Source: Edolisoma coerulescens
Lineage: Eukaryota > Chordata > Aves > Passeriformes > Campephagidae
NCBI GenBank assembly: GCA_013397115.1
Contig: VWZW01004674.1
Coordinates: 111,879-175,878 of the forward strand
Reading direction: 5' to 3'
DNA length: 64,000 nt
Below, piece after piece: positions 1 through 12,700 of this stretch; position 1 is the stretch's first letter; every line of letters begins with the position of its first letter. The position numbers and the translations under genes were made by a program. Under the pieces are notes generated by a model. The model did not search any database and was not told the DNA's origin. It was given only the letters and a program-made list of their open reading frames with translations.

Positions 1-3000
1 GTCTTACTGTAAGAGGCTTTTAGGACTACTGCAAATCTATCAATTGATGTTTCAAGATGGGATATAAGGGTTCATCTGACAGCTTCTGGTGTGAAAGCAT
101 CATCTCTGCCACTAAATATTTCACACTTCCACTGACTGTTCAGAGAGATATACTTATAGCTTTTATCAGGGTCATTCTTTCACTAATGTTTCTTTCTCTT
201 ACAGTATTGTCAAATGCTGTCCAGTCAAGATTTTTCCTTCATCATTTTCATGCACCAATAATATAAATGTTTGATGTTTGGGTCATTTACCATCTACTTT
301 AAGTTCCTAGGTGTAATAAAATTTTCATTCAGCTGTTAAGTGATGATGCACATTCATACTGGACCAATATTTTCTGATGCACACAGGTACTACAAATAAT
401 TTCTTCTATGGCACAGCCTCCTTGTCAGTTACAGCACTGCTGTTACAAAAATATGGAGAAGTACTTTATAATACATAAAATTTTGCCTTTTTTATTCTAG
501 TACTGTGTGTTTAAATCCAAAGTGCTTAATTAGGTACAGATTTCCCCTAAAACCACAAAAAACCCCCTGAAAGAACAAGCAATTACTTAAAGGGTTTTCC
601 TCATGTACTCTGATGAAATTTATACCCTCATGGGATACATGACAGTGATTAAAGATCCATGTTCAGAGTTTCATACTGCTGAGTTTTCTATCTAGTACAG
701 CTGTATATAGTGATTTATATAGAATTGGAACACCTATATCTTCTCTTTTGTGAACTTTTGGACTGCTGCCCTTGTATTCATACCTTTTGCCCACATCATT
801 TTAGCTCAGAATGCTGATTAAGAAATCAATTTCCCAGTCCACAACATTGCTGACTATGCCAGTTCTTTTGCCTTACCCCACTGATTCCTCTTTACCTGCT
901 ACATTACTCTTGGTGGCTTGCTGTCCTCCGTGGTACGCCCCGTTTTATCCCACCTCTCTTGTTCATGGACACGCTGCTAGCTCCTGCCTTGCTTATTGCC
1001 TTTGCCAAACTTAATTGTCCAGTTCTTAGGCTTCAAAGAAGATTTCTCTTGCTTTCTCTCTGACTGCCCTTTGCTTGCGAAGATTTTTATAAAAACCAGA
1101 ACTAAACTAGAACGTTGTTACCTTTCAGAAACAGCTTAAAACTTTTCTCTTCCTATGATGTCTTTGAGAAACATAAGCTAACATAAATTGTCCCACTACA
1201 TTTAGTCTGTTAGCCACTTTAAAGGATTTATTTAAAAGACTTTTACTGGACTTAAATATTTTTAATCAATATTTAATCTTAAGTTATTAAACAATAGATT
1301 CCTAGGTAAGATGAGAATTCACAAAATAAACATCAATAATATTAAAGTTTTTCAATACCAAGAGTGACATGAATATGGAACCAGTCCTTTTGCATGCCTG
1401 CTGTTTTCTATTTCTCACTCTTTATAACAGCGGAAAATATTAAATCAAGAATTTGAGCAGATATTAGGAAATGAAGTATTACTGTGTAAAGACATATTTG
1501 TATTTGAGAAACTGTTGCTTATACCCTCAGCTCATTGCTGAGCATAAAAAAATAATAGCAGAAAAGTATATTAGCTTTGGTTTATGAATTATCCTTTCAT
1601 CCTGAAAGCCTAAGATCTTGAACAAATAGATCTAAAAACATGTTTGATTTGCACAGAGTCTGAGAAACCATAAGAACTCAACAGCAATTGCAGAGAAATA
1701 AAAAACCTTGAAAACTTTATTTAGAACAAAGCTAACTCCCACCAAATAGTAATAGATCACCTTTTAAAAAACATTGAGACCAGTCTCTGTGCTACCAATC
1801 CAAAAGATTTTTTTCTGTGAAGTCATACTTGGTCCCAAGATTGGAGGTAAGGTAGTATGAAGGCTTTAAAATTTTCTTTGAAATCAGGACAAAGTAAGGA
1901 AAAAACACTTCATTTACTTCACATGTCAAAGAAACACTTCACATTTCTGGTTTTTAAGTGAAAATGTTCCCAATGATGTTTTGCCGAAGGTATAATGATT
2001 AACACATTGATTTAAAAAATCTTATCATAGCTATTATAAAAATTAATTAAGCATGCAATCTTTAACTTGCAAAATGAAAACATCATGTCAACAGGAGTCA
2101 GAGACATTATCATGACAAAGACAAGCCCTTATTAATAAATCTAATAAGCAATGCACAGAAATTTTATTAAGTAATAGAAAAGTTACAAAGCTACCTTACA
2201 GATTTTCTTTAATATTTAAAATACTCATACATATGTATACATATATACAAACATGTAATAGAGAGCTGATATACAATTCTTTTGTATGTGTTATGAGTTT
2301 GATAAACTTGCCTCCTAATTTTATGTTTATTTCATGTTCATGTTTTTTCTGCTTTATGAGGTTTCCCTATATTGTAATGCAGGCAATTAATGCATACTTA
2401 TAACAATTCATGGCATTTCTTTTTTTGAATTAGCCATTAGGTGCACAATGTCTTTGTACCTAATGTAGTGCAAAAGGATTTAAGAGTCTTAAAATTATGA
2501 AAGTACTAACAAAATTCTACAGACACTGGCACCGTTAATAAGCAGGTAGAAATTTTAGAAAAGGTGTGAACATAAAAATTTTAAAAAGATTTTTAAATGC
2601 ACTGAAAAGTTGTTTTCATCAGCAAACAATAAATTACTGCATTCAACAATATAAGAAACAGAACATTTGCGATACCACTGATTTATTTGCAGTGATGGTT
2701 TTCCTTCGATTTCCCCTATAACACATATTAAATTGTGGCATGGGCAATAACCTAGATTACTGTCTAGCTGTTGCCATTAACCATCACCTGATTCAGTACA
2801 AGAAAATTAGAGAAGAATGTATCTTGCTAATTGTATAATGAATTGAGCAGAACAAGTACCTTACTAATCGTAAGTATATTATTCCACAAAAGTTCAGCCT
2901 TAATTGGCCCTGTCATCAGTTGACTGTAACAAAGACACATACATTATTTATGGTAGCTGCATTGCCAATAAAATGCAGTGAGACTTTACACTGACATGAA

Positions 3001-3338
3001 TAATACCATGCATAATACCCCTTCTTCACTGATTACTGCTGGTAGAAAGGAATGAGAAGAGAATTGAGACTAAAATTGCCAAATATTTTTGGAGTTATGT
3101 CACATCATATTGAATCTAGAATCTTTGTATTCTCAAACCTGTGAAAGCCTTTAACATTTCCAAATAATCAAAGAAAGAAGGTAGGGTTTTGTCAAGACAT
3201 GGAAGAACTCATGTACCCTTCCCCAGAAAGATTTATTAATCTCTTGGTCCCCTTCAGTTTGGAGATATACAGTCTAATTAGACTCATGAAAGACATAAAT
3301 CAAACCAATCAGGTTTACAAAAATACCACATCAAATTC
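1..3338. other. gene-free AT-rich DNA
   Basis: I see no coding frame of note, no RNA gene and no repeat I can name here. Frames up to 69 codons occur but have the composition and scatter expected of chance. A TA/CA-rich patch of alternating ATA and CATA lies near 2228-2255. The sequence reads as old unique intergenic or intronic DNA. Confidence 0.6.
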
Positions 3339-3680
3339 ATGAAAGAATGCCCTCGTTATGCTCCCCCTGTCCTGCCCAGATCCCAAGAACCCGTGGCAGC
3401 TGCCAGGGCTGTCAGCCTCTGCCCGAGCGATGTTGCAGAAGTGCTGTTCTCCAGCTCCCCACAGCCCTGCCCTGCCTTGCAAGGGGTCCATGCCCTGGCC
3501 CAGCCTCAGTCCATCCTCAAGGAGGATGCCACCCAGCACCTGAGGCTGGGACCCCCGAGCTGCCCTGCTCCTCGCTGAGCTGTTGTGGTGCTGGGCTCTC
3601 GTCCTCCTACCCCTTAGGCAGCCATTGGCCCTCAGGATGCCCTGATGGTGCCTTCAGTCTTGTGTCATGCTGAACAAAAA
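3339..3680. other. GC-rich island of unknown origin
   Basis: About 340 bases of C/G-rich sequence stand out sharply from AT-rich flanks. Three + frames and one - frame stay open across much of it, the longest 108 codons (3347-3673). High GC content alone makes stop codons rare, so this is weak evidence for coding. CpG dinucleotides are few for the base composition, which fits an old methylated insertion better than an active CpG-island promoter. I cannot match it to CR1 or to the LTRs found elsewhere in the window. It could be a decayed LTR, a piece of a processed gene copy, or an old CpG island. Confidence 0.5.
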
Positions 3681-3833
3681 TGCAGTCTGGGAGATAAGCA
3701 CTCCCAAATTACTGTGGGTAGAGATAAAAAGTTGTGGAAGATTACCCAGGAAACCATTACAACCTTATAGACACATGAACAGTTATACCTCCATTGCCTG
3801 CATTTCTTATTCTCTTATAGTGTGAATTTTCCT

Positions 3834-3849
3834 CAGCGCCATCTAGGAC
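3834..3849 (-). promoter_or_regulatory. candidate CTCF-binding motif
   Basis: Read on the - strand, the 16 bases GTCCTAGATGGCGCTG agree with the usual vertebrate CTCF consensus CCASYAGRKGGCRSYR at 13 of 16 positions, including the whole AGRKGGCRSY core. The three mismatches are all in the 5' CCA. It lies in a small GC-richer patch about 150 bases beyond the GC-rich island. This is a motif match only; occupancy cannot be judged from sequence. Confidence 0.3.
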
Positions 3850-6800
3850 AACGAGCAGTCCCCAGACACAGGCCCAAGGAGGGGGTCCTCTCAGGGACTG
3901 TGGGCTCTTTAGAAACCAAGGCTTATTTTATAAGACAAAAATACTACATATATACTCAATAACAAAGTGAATAAAGAACAATTTGCATTTTCATTGTGAT
4001 TCAGCAAGTCATTGTAGATCCTGTGGTTTCCTTCAGGCATTATCACACCACTGGAAGAGCAAATGATTTCATCTTCACTAAGACTTAGGACTGGAAGAGA
4101 ATTCTTTGTTGCTACAGATGCTCATGCTACTTTTTCTGCTTTATTTAATGCTAATTAACTTGGATTACATTTCCTGCTGAAAGCAAGCCCTACATAAAAA
4201 GTTGGCAGATCTTTCCAAACTGATGAGTGTTGGTAGCCAAGAATTCTCTGTATAAGTCTCCAGAAAGCAGCAAGAAAAGAGAATTTCTATTTTGTTTTCT
4301 CAAATAGCTGCCTGATGTTTTGCCTAAAAGCAAGAATATTTTTCCAGAGCAATTAAATATACAAATAGTCTCTGATCCAAAAAAATTCGGGTATAGTTGA
4401 GGTATTACCTAAAAATTACAACCTAATGCTTAGCAATAAGCTACACTTCCTATAAGTAAGTATTGTATTGGTATAATCACAGAAATATGAACTCTGCACT
4501 TCAGTGACTATGCTTCAATTTAAGTTATGAAGAAATTTGTTACACATATTTTCAAAACCATCTTTTACATTTAGGAAATGATGTTATTCAAGCCCTTTGA
4601 GGAAGTGTAATATTGTAACACATACAGTGCAACATTGCATACTGCACAGTGTAGAGGGATCACAATTGAAAGAATTGCCACTATTGCTACTCCATGCCAA
4701 TGTCATGCATTGCCAAATTAAAATTAGTCTTTTTTAAACTTTCCACTATCTGGACCACTTTTAAGAATTTTTTCATAAAGAAGGAAATCACCCAGCTGAG
4801 AGGAAAATGGAGCTTGGCAGTCAGTGGGAGTACCCCTTGTGATTCCCCCCCCACCAGATCATGTATGGTACTCTATTTTCAATCTCACAATGATTCTGAG
4901 ACAGATAAAGAGGGACTCAATTTTGGCAAGAAATGGCTAGGAAGCACAAAGATTAAGAAATACTGCAGGAAACAAAGCACCAGGAAACCCTTTCAGACTA
5001 GGGTAAAGGAAACCAAGCAATAGATAGTAGGTCCTGCAAATCATCTTGAGGAAGGCAGCACACACACAGCTGAGACATCCAGGCTGCTCCACTTTCTTCA
5101 GAGAGAAAGCAGTTTGCCATGCAACGACTGGAGAAACAAAGGCTCACTGGAGCCACATTCTTATGGCCCCAGAGTCAACAATGAGCACAGCTAACAAAAA
5201 TCCATCATAAAAAAATGCTGCTGTAACCTCAAGCCTCTCAGGCTTTCCATCAGTTGTTGCAACAATGCTTGCAAAAATTATATAGGAGACTCCAAGAACT
5301 GAAGGGCTGAAAAAGCATGTTTACAACCACATCTTTCCGGTATCAAGAAATGAGAGATATTAAGGATCCTTTAAATATTAATATGGATACACCTTAGTAA
5401 AATCTTATATTTATATCATTATCAATAATTGAAAAAATTATAAATATGTTTGCATATATTTATATATATATATTTTTAAATGTATTTTATGTGCATATAT
5501 GCATTTAATGATGAGGTTGTTGAATCTATCTTCAGGCTCTTTGTGAAGAGGATTTCAACTGTCCAAGCTTTTAAACAAACACACTGGATTGCACACAGAA
5601 CAGCTGGAAACTAAAATTTCAGAGACAATGAAAGATTTAGAGCTGACATACCTCTGATGGGATAGCAGAGATTAAATTTTTTGTTTTACAACGTTTATAG
5701 AAAAATTTGGGACTTTTTTTTTTCATATAACTTAATATCTAAGAGCAAAAAATTGCAAAGTTGTAGTAGTGGAAATACATAGGATGCATGTAAAAAAACA
5801 GAAGAAATTCCTCCAATAAAATGAAACACTTTCTGGTCAGAATACTTTCAATTAAAGGACATTTTGCAAGTAACTTATGAAAGACTTCAATAGATTAGGT
5901 GTTCACACTGTACATTACATTATATCACAGCAACAGATGTAATTTAACAGATAAATCCCTCCCTCAGTTTGGGTGGCAGTAGAGGCAAAATCTGTGACTT
6001 TTAAAAAAAGGCAGAATCAAATCAGGAGTTTTTAAAGAAAAATTATGGAGAAAGACAAGATGAAATTATCTCATTTGCAGAGTGGTCCTCAGTTGCTAAC
6101 TAGGGATTGAGCAGGGTCTCTCTCTCCTGGAGAGAAAAGAGTATGAGTCTTTCTGAGCAGTGAATGCAGAATACTGCTTGAAAAAACCAGTGAGTTAGAG
6201 AATGGAACAATGCCTTTGCCAGACACATATGCAAAAAAGAGTTATAAAACAGGACAAGACCTGACACTGAAATTTTACCCTTAACTTCATAAAGATTATA
6301 ATAGTAACAGAATGAAAATTTAATGTGTTAAAATATGATTTGAATGGATGGTTTTTCTCACCATTTTACAGCAGGAGTTTTCGTAATGCATTAATTATCT
6401 CTGAATCCAGTATATGACTTGGAGAAGATGCCTTAAGATGCAAGGGTACTTCCTTTACCTTAGGTTTTTATATGCTTTTTATAATTCTTTACATGCATTC
6501 TGGGATCTTCAATCTTGTGGAACTACTTACCTGTTCTAGTAATTAAAGTAAGGATTATGTGCCCTCCCTAGGCATTTATATGACCTATAATTTATGGACA
6601 TATATAACAGAGCAAGACAAGACTTTATAGTCTCCAAGTCCTAATGTCAGGCTGCCAGTGGGTCAGACTTTTTCCAGGTTCCATTGACTCAAGAGAACTT
6701 ATTTTAAGAAGTTGGCCTGACAGAATGTTCCTTAAAATGTAAATGCACAAGTCTGAATTTCTATCTACAATGTCTCATTTTCCTAAAATTTAATATTTCA

Positions 6801-9134
6801 ATTTTGCCAGCAAGTAGTTTATTTCATTTGTAGTTTTTAGTCTTTCTTCTTCTTTCATTTCCTTCTAGTTATCTGAAAGATTTGACTTAATTTTATTAAT
6901 TACTAAAAAATAAAAAAAATACTTTCAGAAGGCCTTTCCCCTGGAACACTGTGTACCTCTGGCAGCACTGGAGGTGAATTCATCTAGAACTTTTGCTGGC
7001 CAGAAGTATTGCACTACCAGTTTAACCTGCTAGGATATGGCAATATCTATAACTCTGAGGATAAATGTTTAATCCTGAATAAGAAACACATTTTATATAG
7101 CCAACAGAATAATTCCATCTGTTTTGCCCAATGTAATAAATACTGCTGATTCTGACAAAATATGAAGACCACTGCTTCTGTTGTGGACATAGTGTTATGA
7201 AACTTTCTTATTTGGAGTACAAATTACTCTATCATTTTCCCATCTCTGAACAGCATGGCACAGCTAGTAGAGGTCAGAAAATATTTTTTCCTCAAAATAT
7301 ACTTTTATACATCAAAAAATTCAATTTAATAACATTGTCTTTTCTATGACAGGAAGTATGCATTACAGTTTGTTCGTAATTCTTGTATTTTCGTATGAGA
7401 AAAGGTAATTTAATCTTTTTCTTCTGCAAAAGTTTTAGTCTGGCTTGCGTCTTTCAATGTTTGTTTATGAAAAACTAGGTCTTTGTAGCTGTATCATGCC
7501 ACCTTTTAAACACTGACATGTCTATATATGGCATGCTTTTTATGCTGGCAAAATGTAAAAAACTTAAACTGTGACAACACCACAAATTTCTCCTTGCAAT
7601 GAAATTATACTTAGATTTTTTTTCATCTTATAGTCAAGGAATAAGGCCAGTAACTTATACTTGCCCAGAAAAGGGAAAAATGTAAAGAACAGGCTTACTT
7701 TTAGAAACTACACATTAATTTTCCTCACACCTCCCCTACAGTGAAGTTCAAATGCTACTATATTGTGCTATAATCACTTTGCCAGAAAAAGTCAAAGTTG
7801 CCCCTGGAGAGAAAGAGAACCAATATTTTGTGGAAGTTCGGTGAAGCCTCTCAGATAAAAGGCAGCAGTTACTGGAAGCACATTTTTCTTTTTTGATGGT
7901 AACACATATAAAGGACCTTGAAAGAAAGAGCAAGAGTCACCAGTAAATTCTGAAAGACTCTACAGCTGTCTACAGTTTTGCTCATTGGGAAGAATGAAGA
8001 AAATTGAGTGCAGTTATATGAGAGACAAGCCTTTATACGTCAGATGTTTGCATTCCATCTGAAGGAAATATCTTCCCTAAAAACATAGAAAGATCAGAAA
8101 GTAAAGTATTCATTGAGGAGAAACTCTGAAGCCTCAGCAGAAGCTACATAAACATCAATCACTCTGCCTCATTTTTAGAGGCTCTCAGTCAGTTAGGGGC
8201 AAAAAGGAAATGTCAAAGACTGTTCTTGCTGCAGCCTTTTTACAGATGCATCCCATGACACTCTCCTGTCTTCTGCAAAGGCCATGACTTCAAAGATTTT
8301 GTAGGCCATATACTTTCCAGTACTCATATGGGAAATAGACAATTAGCTAAGAAAACTGCTCTCATCATCGAATTTGGGAAGGTACATGTTTTTAAGTGTG
8401 TTTATGTAATGACAGATAAATGACATCTACCTGAACTAAAAATGCTCCATCTCCCATCAGATGTACATGAAGGATGTGGAGGGGTTCCCTTTTAAGAAGT
8501 GGGAGGGGGAAAATGAATGAATGACTAACAGAAAAGATCATTTGGGGATACAATTTAAACCTGCTTGAAAAAAAGTCAGAAATTCTATTTATATCTCCCG
8601 ATCTCCCAGACTGGGAGAGGGAAATGAAGAATGTTGTAGCCTCCCTCTAGCACCTTGACAGTAAAAAAAAATTACCTAACAAATTAATAGTCTTAATTAT
8701 CTCTGCTGATAAAAAAACATTTGTACTGATCTGTACCTTACAAAGTTCACCAGACTCAGGAAGCAAAGGGAACTGAAGAGAAGAATGTTGGCCCCTTATG
8801 CTGCTACTTTGCAAGTAAAAGCAGTCGTGATAATAGATCATCCCTATTTGGTTACAACACAGAGGGTCAGGGCATGTGAACAAAGCTCTAACAAATATAT
8901 TGAGTACTGATGTATAAATCCCTCGGTTTCTACTGTATGGTTTTTCAGCTTTTTATCTGTATAATTTAAAAAAAACTCTAAAAGTAATTGTGAGCTAGAC
9001 AAATCAATGCCCATCATCCCTCTGCTGAGATTCACAAATAAAAAGCAGAACAGAATTTCACAGATAATAACAATGTATGCACATTGACACTGAATGAGTG
9101 ATACATGGAAAAATAATTTAGAACTAGAACCAAG
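3850..9134. other. gene-free AT-rich DNA
   Basis: No gene or recognisable interspersed repeat was found. A (TA)n patch with flanking AT-rich bases lies at about 5455-5474. The longest frame, 109 codons at 4694-5023, has no recognisable protein features and a composition like its surroundings. GC-richer bits around 5040-5180 and 8440-8520 carry no motif I can name. Confidence 0.55.
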
Positions 9135-9338
9135 GAATTACAGAATGGTTGAGGCTGGAAGAGACCTCTGGAGGTCATAGCGTTCAAATGCCCTACTTAG
9201 GCAGGGCCACCTAGCACCACCTGTTCAGGATGATTTCCAGACAGCTTTTGAATATCTTCAAAGAGGGAGGTTCCCCAACTTCTCTGTGAAACCTGTGCCA
9301 GTACTCAAGTCACCTTCACAGTAAAATAGTGCTTGGTG
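9135..9338 (-). mobile_element. CR1 LINE 3' fragment (first of a tandem pair)
   Basis: The left edge shows the reverse complement of a CR1 3' end (TTACAGAATGGTTGAGGC, then GGAAGAGACCTCTGGAGGTC). It is followed by the usual 3' untranslated segment about losing spacing in a report of CTCCACAACCTC-like text, here GGTTCCCCAACTTCTCTG. The element is cut off at its 5' side, as most bird CR1 copies are. It joins directly to a second CR1 copy in the same orientation. Divergence from the remembered consensus suggests an old insertion; no target-site duplication is visible, as expected for CR1. Confidence 0.85.
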
Positions 9339-9757
9339 ATCATAGAATCATAGAATGACCTGTGTTGGAATAGACCTTAAAGAACACCAGCTGCAACCCC
9401 CTTGCCAGGGGGCAGGAATGTCTTCCACTAGACCGGGTTCCTCAAAGCCCCATGCAATGTGGCCTTGAACACTTTCAAAAAGGGGGCATGCAAAACTTCT
9501 CCGGGCAACAGAGAAAATGTCCAGAGAGACCCTCCCGTTTCTCAGTTTGTGCCTCTTATCTTGTCACTGGACACCACGGAAAATAGTTTGGCTGTGCCGT
9601 CTTTAGAACCTCTCTTTAGACTTTTTCACACATTGATGAGATTCCTCTCGAGCCTTCTCTTCTCTACGATGAGCAGTTGCAGCCTTTTGTCATAGGAAAG
9701 ATGCTCCAGTCCCTTATTCATCTTCATGGTCCTTTTCTGGATTCTTTCCAGTATCAA
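9339..9757 (-). mobile_element. CR1 LINE 3' fragment (second of the pair)
   Basis: It starts with CATAGAATCATAGAATGACC, a clear reverse-complemented CR1 tail, then continues through the 3' untranslated region into the region encoding the C-terminus of CR1 ORF2 (near 9720: TCCTTTTCTGGATTCTTTCC). A stretch near 9500-9520 is shorter than expected, suggesting an internal deletion. A + strand frame of 78 codons here (9459-9695) is antisense to the LINE and is not a gene. Its 3' tail abuts the broken 5' end of the neighbouring CR1, so one element inserted at or into the edge of the other. Confidence 0.85.
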
Positions 9758-12700
9758 TATCACAGACTGTTTTTCTGAACTTGTGGTTTAGTGTTTCCTT
9801 GCATTTGCTTATTGAATTTCTGTAGGTTACACTAGAGTTTTCACAACTCTATGTGGATTCTGTGGATTTTTCTGAAATATTGCTGGAAATAACAAGGCTC
9901 CCATGGGCATCCATCCATTCTGTTTGCAAAACGCATGGCACTTTATATTATTTTATCTGTTCATTTCATTCTGCACTGCCCGAGGCCCTGAAAATATAAC
10001 TAAGCCCTGCTCTGTCAAGCAACAAGAACATTCACACTGGGCAGCCAGAAGGAGGAACATCTGAAGGACATATTCCTACACCATAATTTTATCTAGAGAA
10101 TGAAGAACTATATCAGCTCTATATTGAATTGGTCAACAGGCTAGCCTCCGGTGCTTAAAATGGATCAAACCGCCTCTGTAGCAGTATCACAAGGCTAAAA
10201 CAATTTTTCCCTAACATCTTTTGTAGCCATCACCAGTTGCAATCTGTTTTACATAATCAGAGGGATGAATTTTTATTCAGAAAGCATTTTCGATCCCTCC
10301 AAAACCCAGTCATGAAAACTGCCAAAATAGACAAAGAAATAATTTTTTTAAAACTTGCCCTTGCTGTAAATAATTAGATACTTGCCTCTGATCCAATTCA
10401 GTGATGATAAAAAACCACATTGAAATGGTCTGAAGTCTGCAAGAAGTAGGAGGAAACATCAAGTGACTGTTGGCTGTCTGTGGGAGATGTGATAACATGA
10501 GGTTATAAAACCTCTGACTCAATGAGCTCTGCAGAACATGCATAAACCACAGAAAAGTGGATTATGGGAACAGAAAGCAGTGAAAAATAAAATCAAAAGG
10601 AAGACCTGATTTAACAAAATTGAAGAATACCAGAATAGCAAAAGAAACACCATGAGAAATCAGACACTCCTATGCCATCACTCAAAATCTCATCAAACCT
10701 CATTCAACCACAGCTTTGCTTCTCTGTAGCAGATGTAGCACCAATTTGACATGTACATATTCTGTAGCTCTTGACAATAAAATCACATGTTCATTTGTAG
10801 TTTGAAGCACCACAGTAAGACAGAACTACTATTCACACTCTTTGTAGGAGCTCTTTTGTCCACCTTCTGTAACAACCAGTTATTACAGGCTACCCACTAC
10901 AAGCTAAACTAGAGTTCCATAATTTCTTTTGTGCAAAAATACAACGCCCATTTCAAATGTTTTATATTTTATGATTGCCATGGTCTATATGCATGTTTCC
11001 ATCTGTAAAGTAATCACGTAAAACATGTGATATGTCCAGTGGAAGGGGAAGGAAAAAAGGTGGAGCACCACAGGCAACAAATATTATTACAGCGAGGTTT
11101 ATTTTAAGGACTGAAAGCTGTTTACCCCTCTCTCTATTTAACTTTTTCAGCTGGTGTTTCCATTTACATTCAAAGAGCACAAAAACACAAAAGCATGAAA
11201 ATTTGCACAAATCATTACAATCAGCTCTTCTGAATACACAATTTTTGTATTCTCATGATACTTGATGTTTAAACAGCTGCTGTTTTTGCAGGCAGTCCCA
11301 GTTGCTGTCATATATCTTGCATGGTATTACATACACATGTTTGTGCAAGAAGGCTTTATGAAAGTATAAAAAGATCAAATCAATTTAATGCTTACATTAT
11401 GAGTTTCCGAAGGATCAGGAGGACAGAAATACTCCCTTAAAAATGATGACTGTCAAAACAATATATAAATCAAGAAAATTTATAGCCTGGACAGACCAGA
11501 GTATGAAGCAGGAACAACAATCATAAAACCTGCAACAGAACCTTCTGTCCTCCTAAGCATACTACTTATTTCATAACTAAATCTACAAAGTATAAGAAAT
11601 GAACACACATGATTCTGTATTAAGCATCATCAAGAAAGGAACACAAACATTTGGAATCAATTACTGCCTCACATCCTCTTGCAGAGCTAAGATGCATGCA
11701 TGTATGCCGTATTTAATCACACTTTCTCTTCCTTGAGCTGATATAGATTCCTTAGAAAACCTGATAACGTCCTAGGAAAAACTTGCTTCTAATTTCAAAT
11801 GTGCTTACAGGTAAGCCAGATTCATGTGAATGCACCTCTTTGACCCGCAGTGATTTTGAAGACATTTTTACATTATCTTCATTCTTCAGAATGCACATAA
11901 GAGGCAGTGGTAATTATATTTTCTTTCCCAAGGTCCAATTGGTCAAAGTAAAGCTGCATGATCCATGACAAAAGAGTGACTTAGGATTTCCTCATATAAT
12001 TTTTTACCCCCAAATTTCTATGAATAATATGGTTTTATCATGAAAAATTAGGTGTATGTTACTGTAGTGATTATTTTTCTGCAGCAGTTACAGCCTCTAT
12101 CCTGTATACACAGTCTAGTTTATATTTCTCAGTTTCTGAGATCACTACTTTTCCATGTTTCAGAAGGCAAGAAAACCCAAACAAATTCCAACCACCCCCA
12201 GAACAAATGGCCCTCAGTCAGGACAGGCTTATCCAAGAAAATCATGACCTAGTTAGCTAGAATCAAGAAACAGTGGTCAAGTACTTGCAGTTCCAGGAGA
12301 ATACCCTCTGTCACAGCTTCTAAAGTATTGTCATTACTTAGAGCCTTGAAAGATGGAAAAATTATGCAGCAATAAGCATGATATAATTTCTAAAAAGACA
12401 TAATGTGTTACAAAAATTCAAAATCTGCGGCAGCCCTTAAAGTACAGATCTTGTGTACTTACAATACAGAAGCAGCAGTGTGGATGAAGATTGTAATGCA
12501 TATATGGTAACTAAACATCAGCAAATGGAGGTGATATCTATATTGATATGAGCCAGAAACAATCATATACAACAGTACTGAGGACACAGACAGTTAGTAT
12601 TTTCCCAGCTGGATATTCCAATCCATTATTTTTTCTGAGGGACGCAACTGTCACAGTAAAATTATTAAAGAAAGTTGTGGGCATTCTTTTCCTCAGCAGA

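Noticed and set aside
3347..3673. 108-codon frame in the GC-rich island
   Set aside because: Other frames on both strands are also open there, so openness reflects composition. No family is recognised.
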